64,000 nt of DNA from Prorocentrum cordatum (taxonomy: Eukaryota > Sar > Dinophyceae > Prorocentrales > Prorocentraceae): the NCBI GenBank assembly GCA_963575745.1, contig CAUYUJ010020719.1, forward strand, positions 35,003 to 99,002, written 5' to 3'. The position numbers were made by a program, and so were the translations under genes. The notes below the pieces were generated by a model, which worked only from the letters and a program-made list of their open reading frames with translations, was not told the origin of the DNA and searched no databases. Shown one piece after another: positions 43,908-53,689 of the stretch. Positions within the stretch are counted from its first letter, which is position 1; the number at the start of each line of letters is the position of its first letter.

Positions 43908-44240
43908 CGCCCTGAAGTATCTGTCGGCCCCACGTCAAGAGCATGTTATCAATCAGTTGTAGATCCGCAGCCTGTAATAACAAAGACTCCAGCACAGACA
44001 ACCCAGCAGCCTGCACGCGAGCTTTGAAAATAAGTATGAGTACGCGTCTGGGGACTTTCTGGGTGAACCAAACGAGGCCAAGTGCAAACCAAGCTCGTCT
44101 CATGTTGAGTTGGATTTTGAGTCGTTGTTTCGTAGTAGTACATGCCGCATTGTAGAGCACCCCAGATAGGTAGCACCCAGTCCCACATGCCCAGGAAAGT
44201 GAACACGTCCAGAATGGAGATCCCGAGTTTGTGAAGGGCC
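43810..44240 (-). pseudogene. LINE C RT palm end
   Basis: HKLGISILDVFTFLG (Y-L-G-like hinge), then in another frame MRRAWFALGLVWFTQKVPRR, VLILIFKARVQAAGLSVLES and LIDNMLLTWGRQILQGDAT. This is the region where LINE RTs read A-x-x-x-W, I-F-x-x-x-V-x-x-A-x-L-S-G and R-x-x-L-x-G. Confidence 0.6.
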
Positions 44241-44694
44241 ACAGGCTCAACCACACGGCCATCGCAGCCGGACGCCTATATGCCGAGAAGGTGGAGGGCA
44301 AGAGCGATCACCCGTACGGCCCCCCGAGCCTTAATGTGGGCTTGGCCGTTATGGAGGCTCTGACGGCGCTGCCTCAGTTGACGTCGGTGGCGGCGCACGC
44401 CGAGGCGCTGACGGGCATGAATACCCTCGCCCAGCACGTAAAGCAGCTCGACGTTCACATGGCAGCCGAGTTCATCAAGCACTACCGCGTGAAGGACGCC
44501 TTCCACAAGGAGGGGGCCACGGAGACGACCAGGCACACCTTCTTCATCCAGGGTTGGCGCGTGCTCCCGAGAATGCCCGAGACCACACATTGGGCAGCGT
44601 GCCCCAAATAGGGGCTCCTCCTCGGGGTCCCCAGGAGCGGCGCGTGCAGAATTCCCTGGAGAAGATGCTGAAGGGCAAGGGCAGGAAGAAGTAG
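44231..44694 (+). pseudogene. LINE D: isolated C-terminal tail (+)
   Basis: Frame 44231-44611 reads DHPYGPPSLNVGLAVMEAL and later EFIKHYRVKDAFHKEGATET. After a frameshift at about 44600 another frame reads APPRGPQERRVQNSLEKMLK and GKGRKK before a stop at 44694. PYGPP and A-P-x-R-G-x-x-E-R match the tail of LINE A. No upstream LINE part exists on this strand. From 44791 to 45000 a 69-codon frame ending GKGKGRGRPRQ follows; I cannot assign it. Confidence 0.6.
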
Positions 44695-45056
44695 TGGCAC
44701 GCCGATCTCGGTCTCGTGGTCGCGGTGCCCGGTAGTTCGAGTTAGGCCCATCTCCTGCCCTCCTCTTCGCTCCCAGCTGCGCCAGTCCACGTGGCGAATG
44801 AACGACGTAGCGCTACTGTCCTTGCTCCCGGGCCTGGTGGGGACCAGGCGCGACCCTCACTGCTCGAGCAATTTAACAATGCCAGGGTGTTCCACGCAAC
44901 GGTGTCGGAACGCGATGTGGTTCGATACCGGGGCGACTGGTACCCCAGAGGCCGCGGCCCAGGCAAGGGCAAGGGACGGGGCCGTCCTCGCCAGAGCTAG
45001 ATTTTGACTCTGTTGTGTGTTCCCCTTCTCCCCTCCCCCCCTCCCCCGTGGGTATG

Positions 45057-45746
45057 GGGGACTGTATGGGCGCCGTGCGACGACAACTGGATGCCGAGGG
45101 TCTTGCAATCCATCTACCTGCGCACAGCTGCAGCAGCATACGCAGCATATTTCGTGGACAGGAAGCGGATACCTCTGAGGTGCTGTCAGATATCGCGGTT
45201 GCCGACGATGGTAGTGTCATGATGATCATGTCCGCAGCCGAGCTGTATCCCGCCATGTGTCGAGCTGTTGCGGTGGTTGGTGATGTTTTTGCCAGCCGCG
45301 GGCACATGCTCAACATTAATGTTACGAAAACGGCAGTACTACTCTCCTTGCGGGGTCGTGGGGCCAAGAGAGCGAGCCAGTATGTATGGCATGCGTGTGA
45401 TGGTCATGTGACGGCGGATACACGGCTTCTTGGGAAGGTACGGATACCCGTGGTTAAACACTATCTCCATCTGGGGTCTGTCATAGATGCACTTGGGGGC
45501 ATGGCTGCCGAAATCCGTTATAGGTCCCATACTACGGTGGCGTCACTCAGGGTGCCCAGGACTAAAGTTTTTGCATCTCGGGATATTCTGGACCCCACGT
45601 GTCTCACTCTTGCCGACAGTTTGGTCATGTCAGGACGGTTGTGCAACGCTGGTGCGTGGGCCGCGCCTACGGCTGCTCAGGCCAAGTTGGCCGATTCCGA
45701 AACTATGAAGGTTTTTTCGTGCGGCTGCCAGGGTCCGTTTCGTTGA
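45057..45746 (+). pseudogene. LINE E reverse transcriptase, second half
   Basis: SDIAVADDGSVMMIMSAAEL carries the catalytic A-D-D box, followed by RGHMLNINVTKTAVLLSLRG, the G-x-x-x-N-x-x-K-T motif, and KHYLHLGSVIDALGGMAAEI, the Y-L-G motif. These three in this order are typical of LINE RTs. The frame stops at 45744-45746. Confidence 0.75.
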
Positions 45747-45759
45747 GACCGACTCGTGT

Positions 45760-46458
45760 GTGTCTGACGCTCAGGTTCGAGCCACCCTAGGTCGTCCTGA
45801 GCCGTCTGAGCTTCGTCGGGCAGCTCGTTTGAGACTACTGGGTTCACTGTTGCACAGTGGGCAGAGGCTTGCATTTGCCTTGTTGGGTGCCGAATGGGAA
45901 GCTCGAGAGCAATGCGGCACACGCGCCAGGTCGTGGATCGGCCTTGTGCTGGACGACTGTAACTGTCTACGCGCTACTGCTTCCGCCTGTGCCGAGCTGC
46001 CGCCGCCCAGTGAGGAGTTTGGTCCATGGGAGGATCTTATCCGACGAAGTCCCCCAGGATGGAAGTATCTCATTCGGACAGCCCTGAAGGCCTCTGCGCA
46101 GGCCCATCGTCGAGCTCTGACTGCCGATGACGTGGAATCCCGGTTCTTTCAGGCAGTCCGACCGCCCGGAGTCCCCGGGCGCGTGTATACCGTCATTAAC
46201 GGGTTGCTTGTCGACCCGCCCCCAGCTCCGAACGCCCCTGCCACAAGTGATGAGCACGCGCGCCCATGGTGCCACATCGTCTTTCGCAAGAAATCGTCAT
46301 GGCGGGCGAATATTGCTCGGCAACATAGACAGCAGGCAGCAATCGCACGCGACGCGAGTGGGCGGCGCCGAACGGCCAGTGTTGCGCGCGCCTTGCTACA
46401 TTCAACAATCGCATGCATCTGGTGGACCATCTGGCGTCAGATTCACCGAGATGTTTGA
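45760..46458 (+). pseudogene. LINE E RT thumb and finger
   Basis: Reads ELRRAARLRLLGSLLHSGQR and LAFALLGAEWEAREQCG, the post-palm block, then a long helical part and WCHIVFRKKSSWRANIARQH, a finger-like motif with one cysteine. A second finger, FNNRMHLVDHLASDSPRC (C2H2-like), lies partly in another frame at about 46405-46460. Confidence 0.6.
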
Positions 46459-46582
46459 ATATCTTGTGCAGTGACCCCACGAGTGCTGTGTCTGATCCGT
46501 GTGTGACGGTATCGGGTGCTGCGCCATGTTGCCACATCCATTTCCCTGACTTTGAGATGCCTACGATAGGGGGGGCCGGGGC

Positions 46583-47700
46583 ATGCCCATTGGAAGACGC
46601 CGCGTGATCGCCCCCACGGCGCGCGCGGAAGGGCCCCTCCCACAGTATGCGTCAACGGTGCATGGTGCGATGTGTCAGGATGACGCCCGTATTGCATTGC
46701 TTGAGTCCGACCCGGCCCTGTCTGCGGATGCGGCTGCCGCCCTGGCGCCTGACAGACGACCGGTCGCAGATGCCGTTGCTCTGCCGCCGCCGCCCGCTTC
46801 GGATGTTCATTGCAGCGCAGAACGTTGCCCAAGTCGGTTGTTCTTGACAGAGCGGTGCACAGGGATTGCTGCGGCGCCTGTCCCTGCGCACGCGCGTCGT
46901 GCTGAGTACTTTGCGTTGAATTTGCATTGCGGGCGTCGGAGGGCTGGGGATATTCAAGCACACTTGGATTCGTCTCATCATGAGGCCAATTTCTGTATTC
47001 ATGTTCTTTCGGTAGATATGGCGATTCATGCGACGTTAGGGGGCATGATGAATAGAAGTACCCTCGAGACTTGGAAACGGCACATTCGTGATCAACGAGT
47101 TGTCTTGTCCGGAGGGGGCACCCCCTGCGAGACGTGGTCTGCGTCGCGCTGGTCCGATGGCCCTGGGCCACCCCCTCTGCGTGCGCACGATGCCTTCTGG
47201 GGGAAAACCAACGTGGCACCACGGCAAATGGAAAAATTGTGGGTAGGTAATGCGCTGCTACAAGCAATGGTGGACTTGTTTGCAGTACATTTAGAGGCGG
47301 GCACTTCTTGCTGGATGGGACATCCCCAGCCTTGCGGGTGGAGGTTGCAGGCCGTCAGTTCTTTCAGTTGGCACCCTCTGCGCGCACATGAGTCGTCGCC
47401 TGCTGTCGCTACCGCGGACTTCGACCAATGCGAGCACGGCCGGAGTTCACGTGCCCCGACGCGTATCCTAGCCTTGAGGATGCCAGGACTGCACACCGCA
47501 TTACTCAACACACCTGGGCGGGGAAGGTGCTCGCATGGGAGGGGTGGACATCAGACCCTGCTCGGATACGATCGCAAGTCGCATGCTTGGCGAACGGCCC
47601 AGCAGAAGACTTATCCTCCTGCGCTGTGCCGATGTATCGCGGACTGCATCGCCACTGCCATCAGCGGCGCGCTCGACGACGGATCTGGATCGTATGACGA
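46583..47700 (+). pseudogene. LINE E methyltransferase-like domain
   Basis: Motif LHCGRRRAGDIQ near the start (place of F-S-G-x-R-R-x-G-D), VLSVDMAIHATLGG, VVLSGGGTPCETWSASRW (the P-C dipeptide, as in cytosine-C5 methyltransferase motif IV), GPPPLRAHDAFWGK, then WMGHPQPCGW (place of E-H-P). Further on DQCEHG, PTRILALRMPG, LLGYDRKSHAWRTAQQKTYP match the Q-x-x-x-G-A-x-x-K-P-T and Y-P blocks seen in LINE F. It resembles a diverged C5-methyltransferase; activity and target are unknown. The P-C pair is kept here. Confidence 0.6.
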
Positions 47701-47715
47701 AGAGGTCCGCGTGAT

Positions 47716-48198
47716 ATGTGTGCCGAAGATGCGACGCGCCAGGAGCTGTTACAGTTCTGGGTTGCTTGGGATCCATACGCGTGCACAGATGAGTCGTGGG
47801 CCCCCGATTTCGTGTCCAGAGCGAAAAAGCGTGCCCGTCCCGATCCAGAGATGGCGAGGTTCCTTCCCGTTCCTGCACAAGAGGCGACGCCCGACCTAGC
47901 TATTCCCCCGACCCCACTGGCAGAGGAAGACGCGCCCGAGGAGGGAGCAGGAGGGCAGGTAGCCTGGTCCGAGGAGGAGTATGTTGAGGCGCGTGCATTC
48001 CTAGATGAGCAGAGCCGCGCGCCAGTGCCGATGACTCCAGTCACACCCTCGGAGAGCCAGTTGCAGCGCATTCTAGTGAATAGGCAAGAGGCCCGTAGGC
48101 GCCGCAAGGTGAGGCTACAGGCTGAGCGTGAGGCCAGGCTTCGAGTTGTGGCACCTTGGACGGTGGATCCAAATTTCAGCCTTCACCTGTTCGATTAA
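47716..48198 (+). pseudogene. LINE E C-terminal region
   Basis: 160 codons: ELLQFWVAWDPYACTDESWA, Pro/Glu-rich middle, and an Arg-rich helix (RQEARRRRKVRLQAEREARL) ending in a stop at 48196. It follows the methyltransferase-like part after a frameshift. I do not recognise a domain. Confidence 0.5.
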
Positions 48199-49164
48199 GG
48201 CCCAGCCAGTGGGTAGGTAGATGATAGGAAGTGATCAGGATGTTTTCCTCCTCCTCCGTCCCCTCCCCACTTTACCCCCCCTCCCCACACAAACCACCCC
48301 CCACCCCTCCGCCCCCCCCCCCCCCCGCGCGCGGCGAGCGGCAGAGAAGGGGTGGCAGGGAAGGGTTTGCTTGCCCTATCTCTGTCAGTTCTCTCTTCCC
48401 CGCGGCGTGCGGCAGTGAAGGGGTAGAAGGGGGGGGGGGTTGCCTCTTGTTTCCGCTGCTTTTCTCGCCCCGCCGTTTTGGAACAACGTGAAGTTCATTC
48501 AGGGCCGTCCCCATGCCTGCTGCATTTTGCTGCATGTTGTTCCCTGCTGGCTCCCTCGTGCTGGCCGCCGGGCCGAGAGTGCGAATAGCGTGCCCCGCCA
48601 TGTCTCTCTGGCGCGGAGGTGTCCGCAGCGGACTCGCTGGGAGGCGAATGTCCTTCTCACCTGCTCCCTCTCCTGCTCACTTAATTAGCCCCTCGCTCAT
48701 CCTTTCCTCCTCGTGCGCCGTCGATGTGTGAGCCAGTTTTTGGTCAGCGATACGGGTCGGCGAGGGGTTAGTGTTGTAGGTGGGATTGGAGCAGACTTCT
48801 CATGTACTCCGCCCCTTTGAGGTCTGGAGCCTGCTCGCGTTTGGCGACGCACGGTGCGAATCCGTCATCCCTGAGTGGGTTTGCGCCGGTAGAATTCAGG
48901 GCGGTCGGGGAGGACTACAGGGGGAGGCTGGACCGTGACCACGTACTGTCCCTTGGCGCCCGTGCCTTAGTGCTTGCGATTGCTCGTTTGTCTGAAGCCA
49001 GTTGAGTGCCGATCTTTTCTGACCGCATTTATGGCGAATCAGGTCGCAATTCAATTCCCCCGTGGGTGGGGGCCAAAGCGGGGGAGGGGGACATTCTGTC
49101 CAAAACGGTCGTTTTGTACGGAATGTCCCCCCCCTTGCTTTTGGGCTCGCTCCCGGGGTCCCCG
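48199..49164. other. Unassigned; C-rich tracts and a hairpin
   Basis: C-rich 48250-48325; a rough duplication around 48325-48450 (ggcgagcggcagagaagggg and gcgtgcggcagtgaaggggt); and an imperfect inverted repeat at 49086-49132 (gggggacattctgtccaaaa facing ttttgtacggaatgtccccc). No gene. Confidence 0.5.
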
Positions 49165-49170
49165 TCTTTG

Positions 49171-49205
<35 letters not shown>

Positions 49206-49250
49206 GTCTTTTTTTTGTTCTCTCTCTCTCTCTTTCTTTCTCTTTCTCTC
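49165..49250. repeat. (TC)n microsatellite
   Basis: CTCT-rich tract with TTTT interruptions. Confidence 0.95.
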
Positions 49251-49419
49251 TGCCGAGTGTGTTGCGTTCGCGAACCAGCGCATGGACCTCCATGGTGTCC
49301 CTATTTGGGGCCATGTGCGCGCCTAGGACTAGCCACTTTCGCACGTGCTTATACACATTCGCCCGCCCGCCGATCTTTAAGCTTTGAGTGCGTTGCCTGG
49401 TGGATCATATGGCGTTCGC

Positions 49420-49797
49420 ATCCTCCTCCTCCTCCTCCTCCTCCTCCTCCTCCTCCTCGTCTTTCTCTTTCCCCCATCCTCTTCCTCCTCCTCCTCCTCG
49501 TCCTCCTTCCCCTCCACCTCCTCCTCCTCCTCCTTTTTTCCCCTCCTCCACCTCCTCCTCCTCCTCCTTCCCCCGTCCTCCTCCTTCTTCCTCCTCACCC
49601 TCCTTCCTCCTCCTCAAGCTACTGGGACTCCTCCGACTTTTCCTCCTCCTCCGACTTCTCCTCCTTCTCCTCCTTCTCCTCCTCATCCTCCTTCTTATTC
49701 TCCTTCGCATCCTCCTTGTTTTCATCACCATCACCATCATCACCATCATCATCAACATCATCATCCTATCATTATGGCTATCATCATCATCCTCATC

Positions 49798-49829
<32 letters not shown>

Positions 49830-50005
49830 CACCATCATCATCATAATGTTCGTCATCACCACCATCATCAGCACCGTCGTTTTCACCATCATCCTCATCA
49901 CCATCATCATCATCATCAGCAGCAACATCACCGGCATCATCACCACCATCGTCAGCATCATCAACATCATCATCGTCATCATCATCATCACCATCATCCC
50001 TCCTC
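49420..50005. repeat. TCC and CAT microsatellite block
   Basis: TCC-rich 49420-49720 followed by (CAT)n with variants to about 50005. Confidence 0.95.
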
Positions 50006-50449
50006 AGCCCTCTACCCTCCTCCCCCGTCTCCTTGCCCTCATCTGGCGCCCCTCCCCGCCCCCCTCCCCTTCCGATTACTCCCAGACCTGGCCTGGGGCG
50101 CATGTTGGTCAGAAGTTTTCGAAAGGAGCTCGACAGTAGCCACGAGAAACCATCAGGAGGCCCCAAGACTTCCGAACATCTCGAGCTTCATTCCTCATGG
50201 CTCCCTCGGCCGCCGCCGCCCCCAGTCGGCTGTTGCGTCCTCTTCGCCCGCGTTTTCGCCGCATCACCGCTCGACGATGTGTTGTTAAACAAACTTGTGG
50301 GGTGGGCCCTTCCCGTTACTCTGTGCACTTCAGCTCTGGCCTCGGCGTGAGCTGTGGATGCGCCACAGAGCGCCTTCCGGACAGCTCACTTGTGTCGGTG
50401 TTCCGCTCGCATGGGTGCCTCCCTCCCTTCCCCCCGTTCTTATGACGCT
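50006..50449. other. Unassigned sequence
   Basis: No gene or known repeat recognised. Confidence 0.4.
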
Positions 50450-50985
50450 GCTCCTCCTAATCCTATCCTCTTCCCATCCCCCACGCCTCCTCTCCCTCCT
50501 CTTCCTCCTCCTCTTCCTCCTCCTCCTCCTCCTCATCATCCTCATCCTCATCCTCCTCTATCTCCTCCTTGTCATCCTTCTGCTCCTCCTCTTCCGTCCT
50601 CTCCTTTCCCTCCTCCTCATCCTACACCTTCCCTGGTGTCATCCTCCCTTCTCCTGCTCCTCCTCCTCCTCCTCTTCCTCCTCCTCCTGCTCCTTCTGCT
50701 CTTCCTCCTCCTCCTCCTCCTCCTCCTCCTCTTCCTCCTCCTCCTCGTTCTGCTCTCCACCCTCTACCACGTTTCTTCTACCACGTGCGTCGTACGTCGT
50801 ACGTCGTGCATACGTCGTCGTCGTCGCCGTCGCCCCTCTGGCAGCCACGGCGCTCGACCTCGCCCTCCGCACCGACGCCGCGCTGCGGTGCCCGGCCTCG
50901 GCCCTCATCGCCGCGGCCCTCGGCGCTGCGCTCGGCGGGCGGGTCGTCGTCGTCGTCCGACGTCGTCGTCGTACGTCGTCGTCGT

Positions 50986-51035
<50 letters not shown>

Positions 51036-51095
51036 CGTCGTCCGTCGTCGTCGGACGTCGTACGTCACACGTCGTAACTCGTCGTCGTCGTCTTT
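50450..51095. repeat. TCC and GTC microsatellites
   Basis: TCC-rich 50455-50760 and (GTC/CGT)n 50938-51095, separated by 180 bp that includes three copies of cgtacgtcgt (50790-50815). Confidence 0.9.
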
Positions 51096-51482
51096 CTTCA
51101 GCGGAGGGCGAGTCGAGCACGACTCGGGACGAAAAGGTGGATCCCTGTTAGTGGGCCCAGGAGTCGCACGTTGTTTTGATATGGTTTTATCGAGTGGAAC
51201 GCTCTTTCATCTTTATAAACTTTGATGTGTGTTGCCATTTCTCTGTTCGCCGCGATCCCCTTATAATATGCTTCTCACGTATCTCGTGTTCTCCCTCTAT
51301 TTATCTCTCTTTGTCTCTCCCTGTCGATCTCCTGCACCAGGTCAATGCATGCCGATGCGATACCAATCCATTGCCAACCAACGCCAATGCCAATGCAATG
51401 TGAATGTGGAAATCCTTTCGCTCGGTGGATTTGATAAGAATCCTTTGTGGACAGTGTCGTTACGAATCCTTCTTCGGAGGAT
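51096..51482. other. Unassigned lower-GC sequence before the gap
   Basis: Relatively AT-rich for this window, with short CAATGC repeats (51365-51405). No gene is recognised. Confidence 0.4.
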
Positions 51483-51582
51483 NNNNNNNNNNNNNNNNNN
51501 NNNNNNNNNNNNNNNNNNNNNNNNNNNNNNNNNNNNNNNNNNNNNNNNNNNNNNNNNNNNNNNNNNNNNNNNNNNNNNNNNN
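51483..51582. other. Assembly gap, 100 N
   Basis: Exactly 100 N, the usual size for a scaffold join of unknown length. Linkage across it is only as good as the scaffolding. Confidence 1.
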
Positions 51583-52016
51583 CCCCCTGTGGCCTCCCCA
51601 AACGCACGATGAGTGCACGTTTCTCCCCCCCATGATCGGCGCCCCACCGTCATACTCAAATGTACTATATGTGCGTCGCCCCCCCAGGGGCGACGCGCGC
51701 ACCGAGAAATCTTATAGTATACGCGCCGTGGCAGGCGCTTTCTGGCCACACCGCTAGGGAAACGATATACTACAAGATGGTTATACTCTATGCTCGGGCC
51801 GGACGCACGTCTCCAAGGCGGACGCGTTCTACATGTCTCTGTGCATCCCGCATGAGGCAACGTCGGCAGGGTGGCCTCGGTGAGGGCGCGACGGTAGCCA
51901 GCCTCGCCGCCGCGCGTCCGTGGGCCACGAGGCGCGCGCGAGGAGCGAGGCGACCCGGCGGCCGCAGTTTTGGACCGAGCCGCGGCGCCAGCAGCTGCCT
52001 CTTCCAGGTCCCTCGC
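51583..52016. other. Unassigned GC-rich sequence after the gap
   Basis: No gene or named repeat recognised. Words such as gaaacgatatactacaagat and gaaatcttatagtatacg form a weak inverted pair around 51705-51780. Confidence 0.4.
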
Positions 52017-52290
52017 GTCGTGATTTTTGTCGCGGCGTCGCCCCCCAGAGGTCTCGACCCATTCCCTGGGACCGGCTTACCATCCTGGGTCAGAGCGGAG
52101 ATGGGGTCGGAGGATCGGATCGTGCCGCATCGCCGATGCACATCGGCGATGCAGCTCGATGTGGAGTCCGGTTTTCTCCACGCAGATGGCGCCGATGCTT
52201 CGGCGATGCGGCGCGTTCCTCCGACCAAGTGGAGGAAGCCTCCAGTCTAACGACGGTCCTGGGGCCCGGCGAGGGCCCCCAGAGGCCGAA
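52017..52290 (-). repeat. DR1 copy (-) interrupted by a hairpin insert
   Basis: 52017-52090 matches the first part of the intact copy at 52598-52740 (cgtgatttttgtcgcggcgt, cagaggtctcgaccc, accatcctgggtc). 52249-52290 matches its end (acgacggtcctggggcccgg, cccagaggccgaa). Between them sits a hairpin element absent from other DR1 copies. Confidence 0.7.
52105..52226. repeat. 122-bp hairpin element inserted in DR1
   Basis: Left arm ggtcggaggatcgg continuing gtgccgcatcgccgatgc; right arm gatgcttcggcgatgcggcg continuing ttcctccgacc. The arms pair over about 35 bp with few mismatches. Inner gatgcacatcggcgatgc adds a smaller hairpin. It looks like a short inverted-repeat transposable element. Confidence 0.7.
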
Positions 52291-52409
52291 CCTAGTTCCA
52301 CTGGCTGGCATCACAGAAGCAAGACGAAGCGCCCGTCGCGCCTCTGCTGCGACGCGGTGGGGGGCCTGGGCTGCCCCCGACGCCAGCAGTCGGCGGCGAG
52401 CCCGGGGGA

Positions 52410-52597
52410 AGTGAGAAGGGGCGGACCTTCTCAGAAGGCTCGGAAGCCCCCCGGGCTTCTGAGAAGTTGTCTATAGGCTAGCCTCTCCCGAAGACGCAGA
52501 ACCATTTTCAGGAGGCCAGAGCGCTTCTGAGAAGTCCCGCCGATTGCCAAGAAGAGGCCTCCTCCCTCTCACTCACCCGCTGCCCCAGACCCCCGGC
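52410..52597 (+). repeat. Dispersed repeat DR2, copy 2
   Basis: Contains gggcttctgagaagttgtct and gcttctgagaagtcccgccg with aagaggcctcctccctctca, like 1845-1990. It abuts a DR1 copy. Confidence 0.55.
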
Positions 52598-52740
52598 GTC
52601 GTGATTTTTTCGCAACGTCGACCCCCAGAGGTCTGGACCCCTTCCACAGAACTGGTTTATCATCCTGAGTCGTTTTTTGACGGTCCCGAGGCCCGGCAAG
52701 GGCTCCCAGAGGCCGAAATTAGCGAGAAAGTCCCGTCGAG
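52598..52740 (-). repeat. Dispersed repeat DR1, intact copy (-), upstream of phb2
   Basis: Landmarks: gtcgtgattttttcgcaacg, cccccagaggtctggacccc, gaactggtttatcatcctga, gacggtcccgaggcccggca. It ends about 80 bp before the prohibitin-2 start codon, so it sits in the promoter or 5' leader. Confidence 0.75.
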
Positions 52741-52752
52741 ATTTTTTCACAG
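52741..52752 (+). promoter_or_regulatory. Candidate spliced-leader acceptor of phb2
   Basis: attttttcacag is a pyrimidine run ending in CAG, 65 bases before the prohibitin-2 ATG. Dinoflagellate mRNAs usually receive a 22-nt spliced leader at such AG sites. The site lies at the edge of a DR1 copy, so the match could be accidental. Confidence 0.35.
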
Positions 52753-52817
52753 GGCGAGGGGGTCTGGGTTCTCACTTCCCCCTCTCGCTCGCCGCCGAAG
52801 AAGGGCTCGCCCCCGGC

Positions 52818-53504
52818 ATGGCGCGCTTCGACCCGACGAAGCTGCTGCAGGGCCTGGCGTCCGGCAGCGGGCCGCTCCTGGCGGCCGGCCTGGGCGCGCT
52901 CGGGGGCGCCGCGTACCTCGGGAAGAGCACCTTCTACACGGTGGACGCTGGCCCCACGGGGCGCTTCCTCCTCCTCCTCCTCCCTCCCTCCTCCTCCTCC
53001 TCCTCCTCCTCCTCCTCCTCCTCACTCCTCCTCCTCCTCCTCCCTCCTCCTCCTCCTCCTCCTCCTCCTCCTCCTCCTCCTCCTCCTCCCACCTCCTGTT
53101 CCTCCTCCTCCTCCTCCTTCTTCTTCTCCTCCTCCTTCTCCTGAGCAGGGGATTCTGTGAGCGGGCTAGACTGTGGACGGCTTGGCTGGCTGAGGGGAAG
53201 TGTGGAAGGCGAGCAGCACAGGCAACAGCGGGAGCACGAGCGGCGGGAGCCGCAGCCATGTATCCCCGCTGGCCAGAGCCCCGAAAAAGGCGGACCTGAG
53301 CGCTCCTGAAGCGGCCGCCGCCCCTGCGTTCTTGTCGTCGCACGTTTGTTTCGCCGGCGCCCCATCTGAGATCCTGGCGCCGCACGTCTGGTTCACAGCG
53401 GTCGGGGGCGGCCAAGAGGGGGGTGATGGCTAGGGGGGGAGCGACTGGGGCCACGATATCTCCTCAGATGTCATGGCCGCTATTATTCTTCGGGTTATCA
53501 TTAA

Positions 53505-53552
<48 letters not shown>

Positions 53553-53652
53553 CAGTATTATTATTATTATGTTTATTACTTATATTGTTATCATGAGTAT
53601 TATTATTATTATTATTATTAATAATATTAGTATTATTATTTTTATCATTATC

Positions 53653-53689
<37 letters not shown>

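Larger units (their letters stand above)
42401..44240 (-). mobile_element. LINE C: 5'-truncated non-LTR element
   Basis: Starts within the end of the RT palm at about 44240 and runs on the minus strand through RT thumb, three C2H2 fingers and a charged tail that dissolves into a TCC microsatellite (42600-42750). A plus-strand LINE tail (D) begins at the same place, so two LINE pieces lie head to head. Confidence 0.75.
45057..48198 (+). mobile_element. LINE E: 5'-truncated element with MTase-like domain (+)
   Basis: Plus-strand order: RT palm second half (45057-45746), RT thumb (45760-46300), C2H2 fingers (about 46260-46480), methyltransferase-like domain (46583 to about 47690), charged C-terminal part (47716-48198). 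Frame changes occur at about 45750, 46400, 46500 and 47700. The endonuclease and the first RT motifs are absent. Confidence 0.78.

Noticed and set aside
45057-48198. LINE E methyltransferase-like part as a stand-alone host DNA methyltransferase gene
   Set aside because: It follows RT and fingers directly on the same strand, recurs in LINE F in the same order, and is broken by frameshifts.
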